A DNA stretch of 64,000 nucleotides from Kribbella amoyensis (GTDB lineage Bacteria > Actinomycetota > Actinomycetes > Propionibacteriales > Kribbellaceae), in the NCBI RefSeq assembly GCF_007828865.1, contig NZ_VIVK01000001.1, positions 3,348,001 through 3,412,000 on the forward strand. The letters run 5' to 3'. The translations under genes were made by a program, and so were the position numbers. How positions within the stretch are numbered: position 1 is the stretch's first letter; each line of letters starts with the position of its first letter. Of the stretch, positions 9,295 through 17,358 are shown in pieces. The notes below the pieces were generated by a model. It made no database searches. It was given only the letters and a program-made list of their open reading frames with translations, and was not told where the DNA came from.

Positions 9295-10329
9295 TCACTC
9301 GATCGACTGCCCGCGAGATCCGCGCCGCTGGTGAGCGGGGCGGGTCTCGCCGCTTGTTCCCTGGTCGGTCTCCGGGCCTCGGCGGGGGCGCCTCAGGCCG
9401 CCGAGGAACTTCCTCAGGTGGCCGGTGTCCAGCTCACCACCGCCCGCGGCGGAGACCCAGCGTTGCTGATCCGGGTCCCAGCCGAGCCCGCTCTCGTCGT
9501 ACTGGATGCCCACGAACGGTGGTTCCTTGCGGCCCTCGGCCTCGTCGACCAGGCCCTCGATCGCGCCGATCGCCGCGGTACCGGCCTCGGTCGCCTTCGT
9601 GCGTACGGTCTCCGGATCGAGCCCAGGGGTCGTGTCCAGCTCGACCAGGCCCGCGATCGCCGGACGCTGCAGCGCTTCCAGCCTGGGGACGAGGACGTCC
9701 GGAGCGTGGGGGTGGGCGCCGAGCTTGCGTTCGACCGCCAGCTCGGCCAGGGTCCTGCAGCGCTGGGTCAGCGTGGCGGTCCGGAGCCGGTCGTGGATCT
9801 CGGGCAGCTTCCGCTCGTCGTTGTCCGCGAGGTAGCGGGTCACCGGGTCGAGGGCGAGCTCGGTCGCGGGATAGGCGACCTGGATCGAGAGCTCGCGCAG
9901 ACCAGGGTGCTGCTCGGTCAGGCCGAGCTCGCCGACCACGTGCCGGATCTCCTGGGTCGTGCCGAGGTCGGCGAGGTACTCCTCGATCGCGTGGTCGGGC
10001 GCGAAGTACACCCCAGGGCCGCTCCGGGTGAGCAGGTGCATGCTCTCGTGGGTGACGACGCCCGCGGCGTCGATCGTGGCCTGCAACTCGCCGGGGCTCA
10101 GCCGGTCGTTGTCGTACGCCTTGCGCAGCGGGTCGAGGGTGAGCCCGGGATGCACCTGGAGGGCGCCGTCGCTCATCACGCGACCGCTGGAGTTCCGCTG
10201 CTCCAGCTCCTCCGCGGCCAGCCAGACCTCGCCGTTCCAGCCGCTGCTGATCCCGGTCCGCGCGGACACCGTCTCGATCACGGTGGCGACCCAGCCGTAC
10301 TCGCGGGTGCTCGGGTCCAGCAGTTCCAT
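9295..10329 (-). CDS. Probable zinc metalloprotease-like protein with HExxH motif
   Basis: I recognise no named family for this 344-residue protein, but THESMH at 93-98 is a perfect HExxH metal site. An acidic segment, AIEEYLADL, follows about 20 residues later, matching the gluzincin HExxH...E layout. There is no signal peptide or membrane segment, so it is presumably cytoplasmic. The C-terminal 50 residues are Arg/Gly-rich and disordered. It ends 7 bp from the convergent glycosyltransferase and starts divergently from a reductase gene. A TAGGGT hexamer on the reverse strand near 10371-10376 could be its -10 element. Confidence 0.6.
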   Translation of the reverse strand: MELLDPSTREYGWVATVIETVSARTGISSGWNGEVWLAAEELEQRNSSGRVMSDGALQVHPGLTLDPLRKAYDNDRLSPGELQATIDAAGVVTHESMHLLTRSGPGVYFAPDHAIEEYLADLGTTQEIRHVVGELGLTEQHPGLRELSIQVAYPATELALDPVTRYLADNDERKLPEIHDRLRTATLTQRCRTLAELAVERKLGAHPHAPDVLVPRLEALQRPAIAGLVELDTTPGLDPETVRTKATEAGTAAIGAIEGLVDEAEGRKEPPFVGIQYDESGLGWDPDQQRWVSAAGGGELDTGHLRKFLGGLRRPRRGPETDQGTSGETRPAHQRRGSRGQSIE

Positions 10330-10461
10330 CCCGGGATCCGTTCTGGGGGTCAGGGCAAGCAGGGCCCGGCAACCCTATGCCGTCGCGGGTGAACGGCGAG
10401 GCGACCGCGTGACCCTGTGACGGTCAACACTCGAAGCACCGAGAGGGCGGGAGGCCGGCCG

Positions 10462-11043
10462 ATGATTCGCCTGGATATGACCATGTCCCTGGACGGGTAC
10501 ATCGCCGGTCCGCAGGACGACGCGGACGCGCCGCTGGGGATCGGCGGGTTCCGGTTGTTCAACTGGCTCGACCTGCGCAACGAACCAGGGCCCAGCGGCG
10601 AGGTGTACGCCGAGGCGCTCGCGACGCGGGCCGTCATCGCGGGGCGCCGGACGTTCGAGCTCGCCGGGCAGTGGAACGGCGATCACCACGACGGGGTACC
10701 GATCTTCGTCCTCACACACCGGATTCCGGCCGAGCCGCCGATGGGGGTGGCCCGGTACGTCACCGATGTCCGTGAATGCGCCGCGCTGGCCCGGACGGCG
10801 GCCGGGGACGGGGACGTGATGGTCCATGGGGCCGCGGCCGGTCAGGCGCTGCTTCGGGCCGGTGAGCTCGACGAGCTGCAGCTGCACGTCGTACCGGTCC
10901 TGCTCGGGGCCGGCCGTCGGTTGTTCGACCACCTGCCGATCGAGCCGGTCCACCTCGAGCTGGTCCGCCGGCTGACCACGCCGGACGTGAAGAATCCCGC
11001 GCAGCACGCCCTGCACCTGCGCTACCGCGTCCGCCGCTCCTGA
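10462..11043 (+). CDS. Dihydrofolate reductase / RibD C-terminal family protein
   Basis: I chose ATG 10462 because GGGAGG lies 7 nt upstream; the frame opens at 10417 but the family begins at MIRLDMTMSLDGYIAG. The 193-residue protein shows the N-terminal beta strand and SLDGYIAG, then GRRTFE near 70 and a C-terminal VHGAAAGQALLRAGELDEL segment typical of NADPH-dependent RibD_C reductases. Most such proteins in actinobacteria have unknown substrates and are not true folate reductases. It is convergent with the GNAT gene, 3 bp apart. Confidence 0.85.
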   Translation: MIRLDMTMSLDGYIAGPQDDADAPLGIGGFRLFNWLDLRNEPGPSGEVYAEALATRAVIAGRRTFELAGQWNGDHHDGVPIFVLTHRIPAEPPMGVARYVTDVRECAALARTAAGDGDVMVHGAAAGQALLRAGELDELQLHVVPVLLGAGRRLFDHLPIEPVHLELVRRLTTPDVKNPAQHALHLRYRVRRS

Positions 11044-11046
11044 CGT

Positions 11047-11517
11047 TCAGACGAGGACCCCGCCCGCCCGGCGAAGCATGAAGACATCGATCGGGTCCTC
11101 GGCTTCCACGGTGAACCCGTGCCGCTCGTACAGCCGCTGCGCCGCGCTGCCCTGCAACACGTTCAGGCGCACCGGTACGTCCTCGGCGTCGATCCGCTGC
11201 AAGAGAGCCCGCAGGATCGCCGAGCCGAGGCCCCGGCCCTGGAATCCGGGCGCGAGGTAGAAGTGCTCCAGCCAGCGGCCGTCCTGGGCCGGCCGGACCG
11301 TGACCGATCCGGCGACGGCCCCGGCCACCTCGACGACCGAGGTGTGCCGGACCGAGAACGCGTCCCGGAACCGCTGCCGGACCCGGTGCTCGTCGTACCG
11401 GCCGAGGCGTTCCAGGTCCGGTCGCATCACGACCGCCCGGAGTTCGGCGATCGCCTCGACGTCCCCCGCCTCGGCGGGTCGCAACGCCCACCTCACCGCA
11501 TCGCCCCAGGTCTCCAC
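11047..11517 (-). CDS. GNAT family N-acetyltransferase
   Basis: The 156-residue protein has the single-domain GNAT fold, with the acetyl-CoA loop in motif A (QGRGLGSAIL near 95) and motif B around LYERHGF near 128. The substrate is unknown. It starts at GTG 11517 without a Shine-Dalgarno sequence; GATACT lies exactly 6 nt upstream, so the mRNA may be leaderless. It is downstream-adjacent to the exporter ATPase gene, 25 bp away and on the same strand. Confidence 0.85.
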   Translation of the reverse strand: METWGDAVRWALRPAEAGDVEAIAELRAVVMRPDLERLGRYDEHRVRQRFRDAFSVRHTSVVEVAGAVAGSVTVRPAQDGRWLEHFYLAPGFQGRGLGSAILRALLQRIDAEDVPVRLNVLQGSAAQRLYERHGFTVEAEDPIDVFMLRRAGGVLV

Positions 11518-11523
11518 CGCGGG

Positions 11524-11529
11524 AGTATC
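11524..11529 (-). promoter_or_regulatory. Candidate -10 hexamer (GATACT) of a leaderless GNAT mRNA
   Basis: On the reverse strand GATACT sits 6 nt before the GTG start at 11517. No ribosome binding site intervenes, which puts the predicted transcription start on the start codon. Confidence 0.4.
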
Positions 11530-11542
11530 TCAAGGGCGATGC

Positions 11543-12352
11543 TCAGCGCTTGCCGGTGGCTTCCTTGTTGTAGGCGTCGACGACGTCCTCGACGTTGCCG
11601 TCCATCCGCAGCACGCCCTTGTCGAGCCAGATCGCGCGGTTGCAGGTGTCGAGGACGACGTCGAGACTGTGGCTGACCAGGAACACCGTGCCGGCCTCGG
11701 CGCGGAGGTCCTTGATCTTCTGCTCGGAGCGGACCCGGAACTCGGCGTCGCCGGTGGCCAGCGCCTCGTCGACCAGCAGGATGTCGTGCGTCTTGGCCGA
11801 GGCGATGGCGAACTTGAGCCGCGCCGACATCCCGGAGGAGTAGGTCGACATCGGCAGGTCGATGAAGTCGCCGATCCCGGAGAACTCGACGATGTCGTCG
11901 TAGCGGTCCTCGATCTCCTCCGGGCTCATCCCCATCGCGAGGCAGCCGAGCACGACGTTGCGGTCGCCGGTGAGGTCGTTCATCATCGCCGCGTTGACGC
12001 CCAGCAACGACGGCTGGCCGCCGGTGTAGATGGCGCCGGTGGCCGGCGGCAGCAGCCCCGCGATCGCCCGCAGCAGGGTGGACTTGCCGGAGCCGTTACG
12101 GCCGATCAGGCCGATGGCGTCGCCCTTGTACGCGGTGAAGGTGACGTTCTTGACCGCGTGCACCTCGCGGATGGTCGGGCGGTCCTGGCGCTTGATCAGC
12201 CGCCGGAACGCGCTCGCCGCGGTGCCCTTGCCGCCGGAGCCGGCCGTCACCTTGTAGATGATGTTGACGTTGTCGGCGATCACGGTGGGGACAGCGTCGG
12301 ACGCCGGCGCGGTTGCCGCCGGGGTCGGAGCTGCCTGTTCAGCCACGGCCAT
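11543..12352 (-). CDS. ABC transporter ATP-binding protein, polysaccharide/teichoic-acid exporter type (TagH/Wzt-like)
   Basis: The 269-residue ATPase has a Walker A (IGRNGSGKST), a signature in the degenerate form YSSGMSARLKFAIA typical of polysaccharide exporters, Walker B (ILLVDEALATGD) and the switch His (LVSHS). It starts at ATG 12352 and overlaps the upstream permease gene by 14 bp. The N-terminal 25 residues are Ala/Pro-rich and poorly conserved in type. It lacks the C-terminal carbohydrate-binding domain of long Wzt proteins. With the permease it should export a lipid-linked glycopolymer across the membrane. Confidence 0.9.
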   Translation of the reverse strand: MAVAEQAAPTPAATAPASDAVPTVIADNVNIIYKVTAGSGGKGTAASAFRRLIKRQDRPTIREVHAVKNVTFTAYKGDAIGLIGRNGSGKSTLLRAIAGLLPPATGAIYTGGQPSLLGVNAAMMNDLTGDRNVVLGCLAMGMSPEEIEDRYDDIVEFSGIGDFIDLPMSTYSSGMSARLKFAIASAKTHDILLVDEALATGDAEFRVRSEQKIKDLRAEAGTVFLVSHSLDVVLDTCNRAIWLDKGVLRMDGNVEDVVDAYNKEATGKR

Positions 12353-13223
12353 ACCTGTCCTCCGCACGCCAGAAGTAGATGAAGCCACCGACCAGGGAGA
12401 CCACCGCCCAGCCGATCGCGATCGGCCAGGCGTTCGGCAGCGCGTCATGTTCCTCGAGCAGGGCGCGACGGATGATGTCGATGTACGCCGAGATCGGGTT
12501 CAGCGCGAGCGCGTGCACGACCCAGCTCGGGGCGTCGAGCTGGGAGAGCTTCTCCGGGATGGAGAAGAAGATGCCGGACGCGTAGAGCCAGGTCCGGGTG
12601 ATGAACGGGAGCAGCTGGCTGATGTCGGTCAGGAACGTTCCCAGCCGGGCGAAGGCAAGCGTCATGCCGATGTTGAACATCGTCTGCAGCAGCAGCGCGG
12701 GAATCACCAGCAGCCAGCGCAGCGAGATGCCGTCGGTGAAGCCGACCAGCAGGAACAGGATGCCCATCGACAGGAACATCTGGTTCAGCTCGTTGACCAC
12801 GTACGCCAGCGGCAGGGTGGCCCGCGGGAAGTGCAGCGTGCGGATCAGCGACAGGTTCGTCGAGATCGCCCGCGAGCCCTCGGTCATCGACCGCTGCGTG
12901 TAGGTGAACACGAACATCCCGCAGATCAGGAACGCGGGGTAGTTCGGGATGCCCTTGGCGGTACCGAGCAGGACGCCGAACGCGAGGTAGTACACGGCTG
13001 CGTTGAGCAGGGGAGTGAGGAGCTGCCAGACCGACCCCAGCCGCGCGCCCGCGTAGAGCGCGTACGTGCGCGCGCGGGCGTAGCTGACGATGAACTGACG
13101 GCGTCCCCAGAGTTCACGGAGGTAGCCCCGGAGCGGCGGTCGTGCCGAACTCCGCGACAACCCGTAGCGCTCGGCAAGATCCGCCACATCAGCGGTCTTG
13201 GCCGACTCGGCGGCGGTTGACAT
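12339..13223 (-). CDS. ABC-2 type permease, polysaccharide/teichoic-acid exporter (TagG/Wzm-like)
   Basis: The 294-residue protein has a cytoplasmic N-terminus of about 50 residues and six predicted membrane helices (about 68-270), with the ABC-2 family segment PFITRTWLYASGIFFS and an ALNPISAYID loop. I chose ATG 13223; a TTG three codons upstream is in frame. TAGATT lies 7 nt before the ATG and there is no Shine-Dalgarno sequence, so the transcript may be leaderless. The ATPase gene follows with a 14-bp overlap. The gene is divergent from the metallophosphoesterase gene. Confidence 0.9.
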   Translation of the reverse strand: MSTAAESAKTADVADLAERYGLSRSSARPPLRGYLRELWGRRQFIVSYARARTYALYAGARLGSVWQLLTPLLNAAVYYLAFGVLLGTAKGIPNYPAFLICGMFVFTYTQRSMTEGSRAISTNLSLIRTLHFPRATLPLAYVVNELNQMFLSMGILFLLVGFTDGISLRWLLVIPALLLQTMFNIGMTLAFARLGTFLTDISQLLPFITRTWLYASGIFFSIPEKLSQLDAPSWVVHALALNPISAYIDIIRRALLEEHDALPNAWPIAIGWAVVSLVGGFIYFWRAEDRYGRG

Positions 13224-13230
13224 GCGGGCC

Positions 13231-13236
13231 AATCTA
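13231..13236 (-). promoter_or_regulatory. Candidate -10 hexamer (TAGATT) for the exporter operon
   Basis: TAGATT on the reverse strand is separated by 7 nt from the permease start codon at 13223. It lies in the 143-bp divergent region shared with the metallophosphoesterase gene. Confidence 0.4.
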
Positions 13237-13366
13237 CTGGGCCTGGCGCCCTCTCATCACATCGGCGCGCTCTGAACCGTTTCAGGCGGTCACGGAAGGT
13301 CGCGGCTCTGCAACAATTGGCCACCGGGTGAGTGCTGACCTGCGCGGCGGCATAGGTTCATCGGTG

Positions 13367-15073
13367 ATGAAGGAGTCCCGCCCGACCGACCTGTCCGAAG
13401 AACAACTCGGCTTCCGTCCCCGCAAGGCCGTCCGGTGGCTGCTGCCCTCGGTGCTGGCCGACTCCGGCCTGAAGGCGTTGCTGGCCGCGATCTTCGGGGC
13501 GTACGCCGACAAACGCGAACTGCAGAACTCGCTCGACGGCGCCGTCTACCGGCACGGCGACGACGAGCTCTGGTTCGATTTCGTGGCCGACCTCGGCGAC
13601 GGCTTCGACGCGACGTACTCCGTCGCCTCGCAGCTCGCCGCACCCGAGCTGGAGCCCGCCGACGGGGTCCGGCTGCCCCGGGGCGAGCTGCTCGTGATGG
13701 GCGGCGACGAGGTGTACCCGACGGCGTCGTCGACGGCGTACGAGGACCGCACCAAGGGCCCGTACCACGCGGCTCTGCCGGACCCGGAGAAGCCACCGAC
13801 GCTGTTCGCGCTGCCGGGCAACCACGACTGGTACGACGGGCTCACGGCGTTTCTCCGCGTGTTCGCCCAGGGCCGTCCGGTCGGTGGCTGGAACACCGAG
13901 CAGGCCCGCAGCTACTTCGCGATCGAGCTGCCGCACCGGTGGTGGCTGTTCGCGATCGACACCCAGTTCGACGAGTACATCGACGCGCCGCAACTGGCGT
14001 ACTTCCGGGCGGCCGCGGAGCAACTGCAGGAAGGCGACGGCGTGATTCTCTGCACACCGAAGCCGGCCTGGGTCGCGGCCGGATCGGGCGGCGAGTCGCA
14101 CGGCTACGACACGATCCGGTTCTTCGAGCGCGAGATCATCCGGCCGACCGGCGCGGTGACCCGGGTGATGCTGTCCGGCGACTCGCACCACTACGCCCGC
14201 TACACCGAGCGGGACGGGTCGGCTCAGCTGATCACCAGCGGTGGTGGCGGCGCGTTCCTCAGTGCGACGCACCTGCTGCCGAAGTCGCTGGAGCTGCCGC
14301 CGAAGAAGACGCGGGTCCCGGACGCCACCGAGACGAAGACGTTCGACCGGGGTACGACGTACCCGTCGCGGCAGGAGTCGTCCCGGCTCGCGAACGGGAT
14401 CTTCTTCCGGCTGCCGCTGCGCAATCCCGGGTTCCTCGGGCTGACCGCGATGCTGCAGACCGTGCTCGCGTTGTTCGTCCAGTTCGGCCTCGGCTCGGAA
14501 CCGGCCGGGATCTTCGGCCGGCTGGTCGTCTGGGCGCCGACGGCGTTCGCGGTGACGGCGGTGGTGGTCGGCGGCGTGCTGTTCGCCCGGAAGGGGCTGG
14601 TCCGCGGGTCGATCGCCGCGGTGGTCGCCGGGTTCCTGCACTCGCTGGCGCATCTCGCCCTGACCGCGGTCTGGGCCGTCGTGCTGCGCCGGCTGGAGCT
14701 CGAGGCGGCCGACTGGATCGTGGTGGTCGTCGCCCTGGTCGTCACCCCGCTGCTGATCGGGTTCGTGGACGCGGAGATCGTCGCGGTGTACCTGCTGGTG
14801 GCTTGCCGGTTCTCGATGAACATGAACGAGGTGTTCGCCGGCCAGAGCATCGAGGACTACAAGAACTTCCTCCGCCTGCACATCGACCCGACCGGCCGGC
14901 TCACGATCTACCCGATCAAGGTGCCCAAGGTCTGCCACGAGTGGCGCGCCGACCCGGGCGGCGCCAAGGACGCGCCCTGGCTCGTCCCGGCCGACGGGCC
15001 GGTGCAGGTCGCCCTGATCGAGGCACCCATCCAGGTCAGCCGCGAGGCCCAGCAGGCTCCGCTCCCGGTCTGA
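13367..15073 (+). CDS. Membrane-anchored metallophosphoesterase
   Basis: The 568-residue protein has calcineurin-type motifs in order: DLGDG near 62, GGDEVYP near 105, GNHDWYDG near 149 and GDSHHYARY near 273. These form the two-metal site of phosphoesterases. Four hydrophobic segments follow (about 355-485), placing the enzyme at the membrane, and a soluble C-terminal region of about 85 residues ends the protein. I chose ATG 13367; a GTG at 13364 and an upstream GTG at 13328 are also in frame. TAGGTT lies 5-8 nt upstream. Its location beside the exporter suggests a phospholipid or lipid-linked phosphodiester substrate, but this is inference. Confidence 0.8.
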   Translation: MKESRPTDLSEEQLGFRPRKAVRWLLPSVLADSGLKALLAAIFGAYADKRELQNSLDGAVYRHGDDELWFDFVADLGDGFDATYSVASQLAAPELEPADGVRLPRGELLVMGGDEVYPTASSTAYEDRTKGPYHAALPDPEKPPTLFALPGNHDWYDGLTAFLRVFAQGRPVGGWNTEQARSYFAIELPHRWWLFAIDTQFDEYIDAPQLAYFRAAAEQLQEGDGVILCTPKPAWVAAGSGGESHGYDTIRFFEREIIRPTGAVTRVMLSGDSHHYARYTERDGSAQLITSGGGGAFLSATHLLPKSLELPPKKTRVPDATETKTFDRGTTYPSRQESSRLANGIFFRLPLRNPGFLGLTAMLQTVLALFVQFGLGSEPAGIFGRLVVWAPTAFAVTAVVVGGVLFARKGLVRGSIAAVVAGFLHSLAHLALTAVWAVVLRRLELEAADWIVVVVALVVTPLLIGFVDAEIVAVYLLVACRFSMNMNEVFAGQSIEDYKNFLRLHIDPTGRLTIYPIKVPKVCHEWRADPGGAKDAPWLVPADGPVQVALIEAPIQVSREAQQAPLPV

Positions 15074-15404
15074 GCTCCGTCGTGGTGAGCCGGTCGTGCA
15101 GGGCGGCGAGCTCCGCGTCGGTGAGGCCGCCGTGGCGCAGGTACGCCGCGGGGCCGCCGTAAGTGCGGTCGAGGTGGTCGAGGATCGCTTCGAGGGACTC
15201 GGCCCGGGTGTCGCCGAACTCGATCAGCTCAGCTCGCAGGGATTCGTCCGGCTGGTCGGCGAGCTGCTCGGCCAGGAACGGGGCCAGCCCGGCCTTGGTG
15301 AGGAAGTAGTCGGCGACGATCTCGGCCCGCGGGACTCCGGCGATGCTGAGCGCGAGCGCGACCACCATGCCGGTCCGGTCCTTGCCGCCGAAGCAGTGCA
15401 CCAC
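15036..15404 (-). pseudogene. C-terminal fragment of a tyrosine-specific protein phosphatase
   Basis: The frame opens directly at the phosphatase active-site loop, HCFGGKDRTG, the signature of the bacterial Y_phosphatase3 family. The 122 residues cover only the C-terminal half of such proteins, which usually have about 110-130 residues before this loop. The missing half is replaced by the dehydrogenase gene at 15414. The fragment is in the same frame as that gene, separated by its TGA and three codons. The simplest reading is a deletion that removed the phosphatase N-terminus. Without the upstream fold, activity is unlikely. It overlaps the convergent metallophosphoesterase gene by 38 bp. Confidence 0.7.
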
Positions 15405-15413
15405 GACGGCGCC

Positions 15414-16523
15414 TCAGAGCACCCGGCCCTCCGGGGTGACCGAGCCGTCGGCCGTCGCGATCCGCGCGTACACGTGGTCGTTGAACTCGTCCACCTTCGC
15501 CTTGATCCGGGCCGGACCGAGGTCGAGCTGTTCCAGGATCGTGAACCGGCCGGGCCGGGTCTGCGGCGCGTACTCGACCACGGCCGCGAACTCCTCCAGG
15601 CCGAAGCCGAGATCGGCCGGCCGGACCGGCAGCCCGTGCCGGTGCAGGCAGTCCACCGTCGTCCGGAACATCTCCTCCTCGTCGCGCAGGAACCACGCGA
15701 ACGCCGCGCCGACGCCGACCTGCTCACCGTGGAACGCGCGCCGGTCCGGGTGCAGCAGGTCGATCGCGTGCGAGATCTCGTGACACGCGCCCGACGACGG
15801 CCGCGACGTCCCGGCGACCACCATCGAGATCCCGGACAACACCAGGCCTTCGGCGAGGGTGGCGAGGAAACCGTCGTCGGTGACGCCGCCCGGATGGTTC
15901 ACCACGGCCTGCGCGGACGTCCGGGCCAGCGAGACCGCGAGACCGTCCATCTCCTCGCCCTGCAAGGCGTGCGCGGCCTCCCAGTCGGCGACCGCGGACA
16001 GGTTCGAGACGATCTCACCGATCCCGGAGCTGACCGATCGCGGCGGTGCCTGGGCGATCAGGTCCAGGTCGACCAGGACGGCGATCGGCGCGGGCACACC
16101 GTACGATCCGCGGCCGGCGTCGTTGTCCAGGGTGCTGATCGGCGAGGCGACGCCGTCGTGGGCGAGGTTGGTGGCGACCGCGACCATCGGCAGCCCGAGC
16201 CGCGCGGCCGCGAACTTGGTCACGTCCAGCACGGTGCCGCCGCCGATCCCGACGATCGCGTCGTAGCGCTGCTGCCGGATCTGCTCGACCAGCTTGACCG
16301 CGGTGTTGATCGTGCCGCCCTCGACGGTGAACCAGTCCGCCTCGACCAGGTCGTGCTCGAAGGTCCGTTGCACGATCGGCCCGTGCGTCGGTCCGACCGC
16401 GATCGCGACCCGGCCGGAGGTGGAGATCCGCTGGTCGGCCAGGATCGCGGCCAGCTCGGACAGCGCGCCGCGGTGCACCTCGACCACCAGCGGCGCGGTG
16501 ACGAACCGGGCTAGGAGGGGCAT
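15414..16523 (-). CDS. Iron-containing alcohol dehydrogenase, sn-glycerol-1-phosphate dehydrogenase-like
   Basis: The 369-residue enzyme matches the AraM/EgsA branch. It has GIGGGTVLDVTKFAA (NAD-binding), LAHDGVASP, SSGIGEIVSNLSAVADW with metal-ligand positions, and HEISHAIDLLHP followed by FHGEQVGVG containing the other metal-binding His. Known relatives reduce dihydroxyacetone phosphate to glycerol-1-phosphate or act on similar sugar ketones. It overlaps the upstream nucleotidyltransferase gene by 13 bp, so the product is probably activated by that enzyme. The final 20 residues are unusual for the family and run into the truncated phosphatase frame, so the C-terminus may be altered. Confidence 0.82.
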   Translation of the reverse strand: MPLLARFVTAPLVVEVHRGALSELAAILADQRISTSGRVAIAVGPTHGPIVQRTFEHDLVEADWFTVEGGTINTAVKLVEQIRQQRYDAIVGIGGGTVLDVTKFAAARLGLPMVAVATNLAHDGVASPISTLDNDAGRGSYGVPAPIAVLVDLDLIAQAPPRSVSSGIGEIVSNLSAVADWEAAHALQGEEMDGLAVSLARTSAQAVVNHPGGVTDDGFLATLAEGLVLSGISMVVAGTSRPSSGACHEISHAIDLLHPDRRAFHGEQVGVGAAFAWFLRDEEEMFRTTVDCLHRHGLPVRPADLGFGLEEFAAVVEYAPQTRPGRFTILEQLDLGPARIKAKVDEFNDHVYARIATADGSVTPEGRVL

Positions 16524-17248
16524 ACGATCTCGCGGGCCCGGGCCAGGTCGGCGTGGTTGTCGATCTCGACCCAGTCCACCGTGCCGATCGGGGCGACGTC
16601 GATCCGGAACCCGGCGTCCACGAGCACCTGGTAGCCGTCCTCGTAGTACTGGTCCGGGTCGCGCTCCCAGGTCTCGCGGAGGGCCGCTGCGAGCTCGTCG
16701 GCGGCGTCCGGCTCGATCAGGGTGACGCCGATGTACTCCCCGGTGGCGGTGGCCGGGTCCATCAGCTTGGTGATGCTGCGGACCCCGGTCGCCTCGTCCC
16801 AGACGACCTTCATCTCCTCGTCGGCCAGCGGTTTCACGGTGTCCAGCGCGAGCACGATCCGGCGCGCGTCGCCGCGGGCCGCGAGCAGGATGCGCTCGAC
16901 CGAGGCCGGGTGCACGGTGTCGCCGTTCGCCAGGATCACGCCCTGCTTCAGCAGGTCACGGGCGCACCACAACGAGTACGCGTTGTTCCAGATCTCGGCC
17001 TTGTCGTTGTGCACCAGCTCGAGCCGGACGCCGTACCGGTCCTGCAGCTCGGCGACCCGGGCCTCGATGGCGGCCGCGGCGTACCCGACCACGACGGCGA
17101 CGTCGGTGACGCCGACCTCAGCGAAGTTCGCCAGCGTCAGGTCGAGCGGAGTGGTCTCGGGATCGATCGGGACCAGCGCCTTCGGCAACGTGTCCGTGTA
17201 AGGGCGCAACCGGCGGCCGGCACCGGCGGCGAGGACTAGTCCGATCAT
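16511..17248 (-). CDS. Sugar/polyol-phosphate nucleotidyltransferase
   Basis: The 245-residue protein starts MIGLVLAAGAGRRLRP, the NTP-binding signature of GT-A nucleotidyltransferases, followed by PKALVPI and NGDTVHP (metal-binding Asp). A VDWVEIDNHADLARA C-terminus is typical of CTP:phosphocholine or CTP:alcohol-phosphate cytidylyltransferases. It shares a 13-bp overlap with the dehydrogenase gene, so the pair probably makes a nucleotide-activated polyol. TACCAT lies 6 nt before the ATG, without a Shine-Dalgarno sequence. It is divergent from the epimerase gene across 110 bp. Confidence 0.82.
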   Translation of the reverse strand: MIGLVLAAGAGRRLRPYTDTLPKALVPIDPETTPLDLTLANFAEVGVTDVAVVVGYAAAAIEARVAELQDRYGVRLELVHNDKAEIWNNAYSLWCARDLLKQGVILANGDTVHPASVERILLAARGDARRIVLALDTVKPLADEEMKVVWDEATGVRSITKLMDPATATGEYIGVTLIEPDAADELAAALRETWERDPDQYYEDGYQVLVDAGFRIDVAPIGTVDWVEIDNHADLARAREIVCPS

Positions 17249-17254
17249 TGCCTG

Positions 17255-17260
17255 ATGGTA
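17255..17260 (-). promoter_or_regulatory. Candidate -10 hexamer (TACCAT) of a leaderless mRNA
   Basis: On the reverse strand TACCAT sits exactly 6 nt before the ATG at 17248. No ribosome binding site is visible. Confidence 0.4.
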
Positions 17261-17358
17261 CCGGCTGAGGCCGGTTTGACCAGGGGTTCGCGAGGCCCGC
17301 GGGCGCTGCTTCCGGCGGGGTTCCGAGGACCGCGCGGGGTGCTGGCAGGATAGACGCC

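Noticed and set aside
12258..13220. 320-residue forward-strand frame
   Set aside because: Antisense to the ABC permease gene, which has clear membrane helices and a coupled ATPase.
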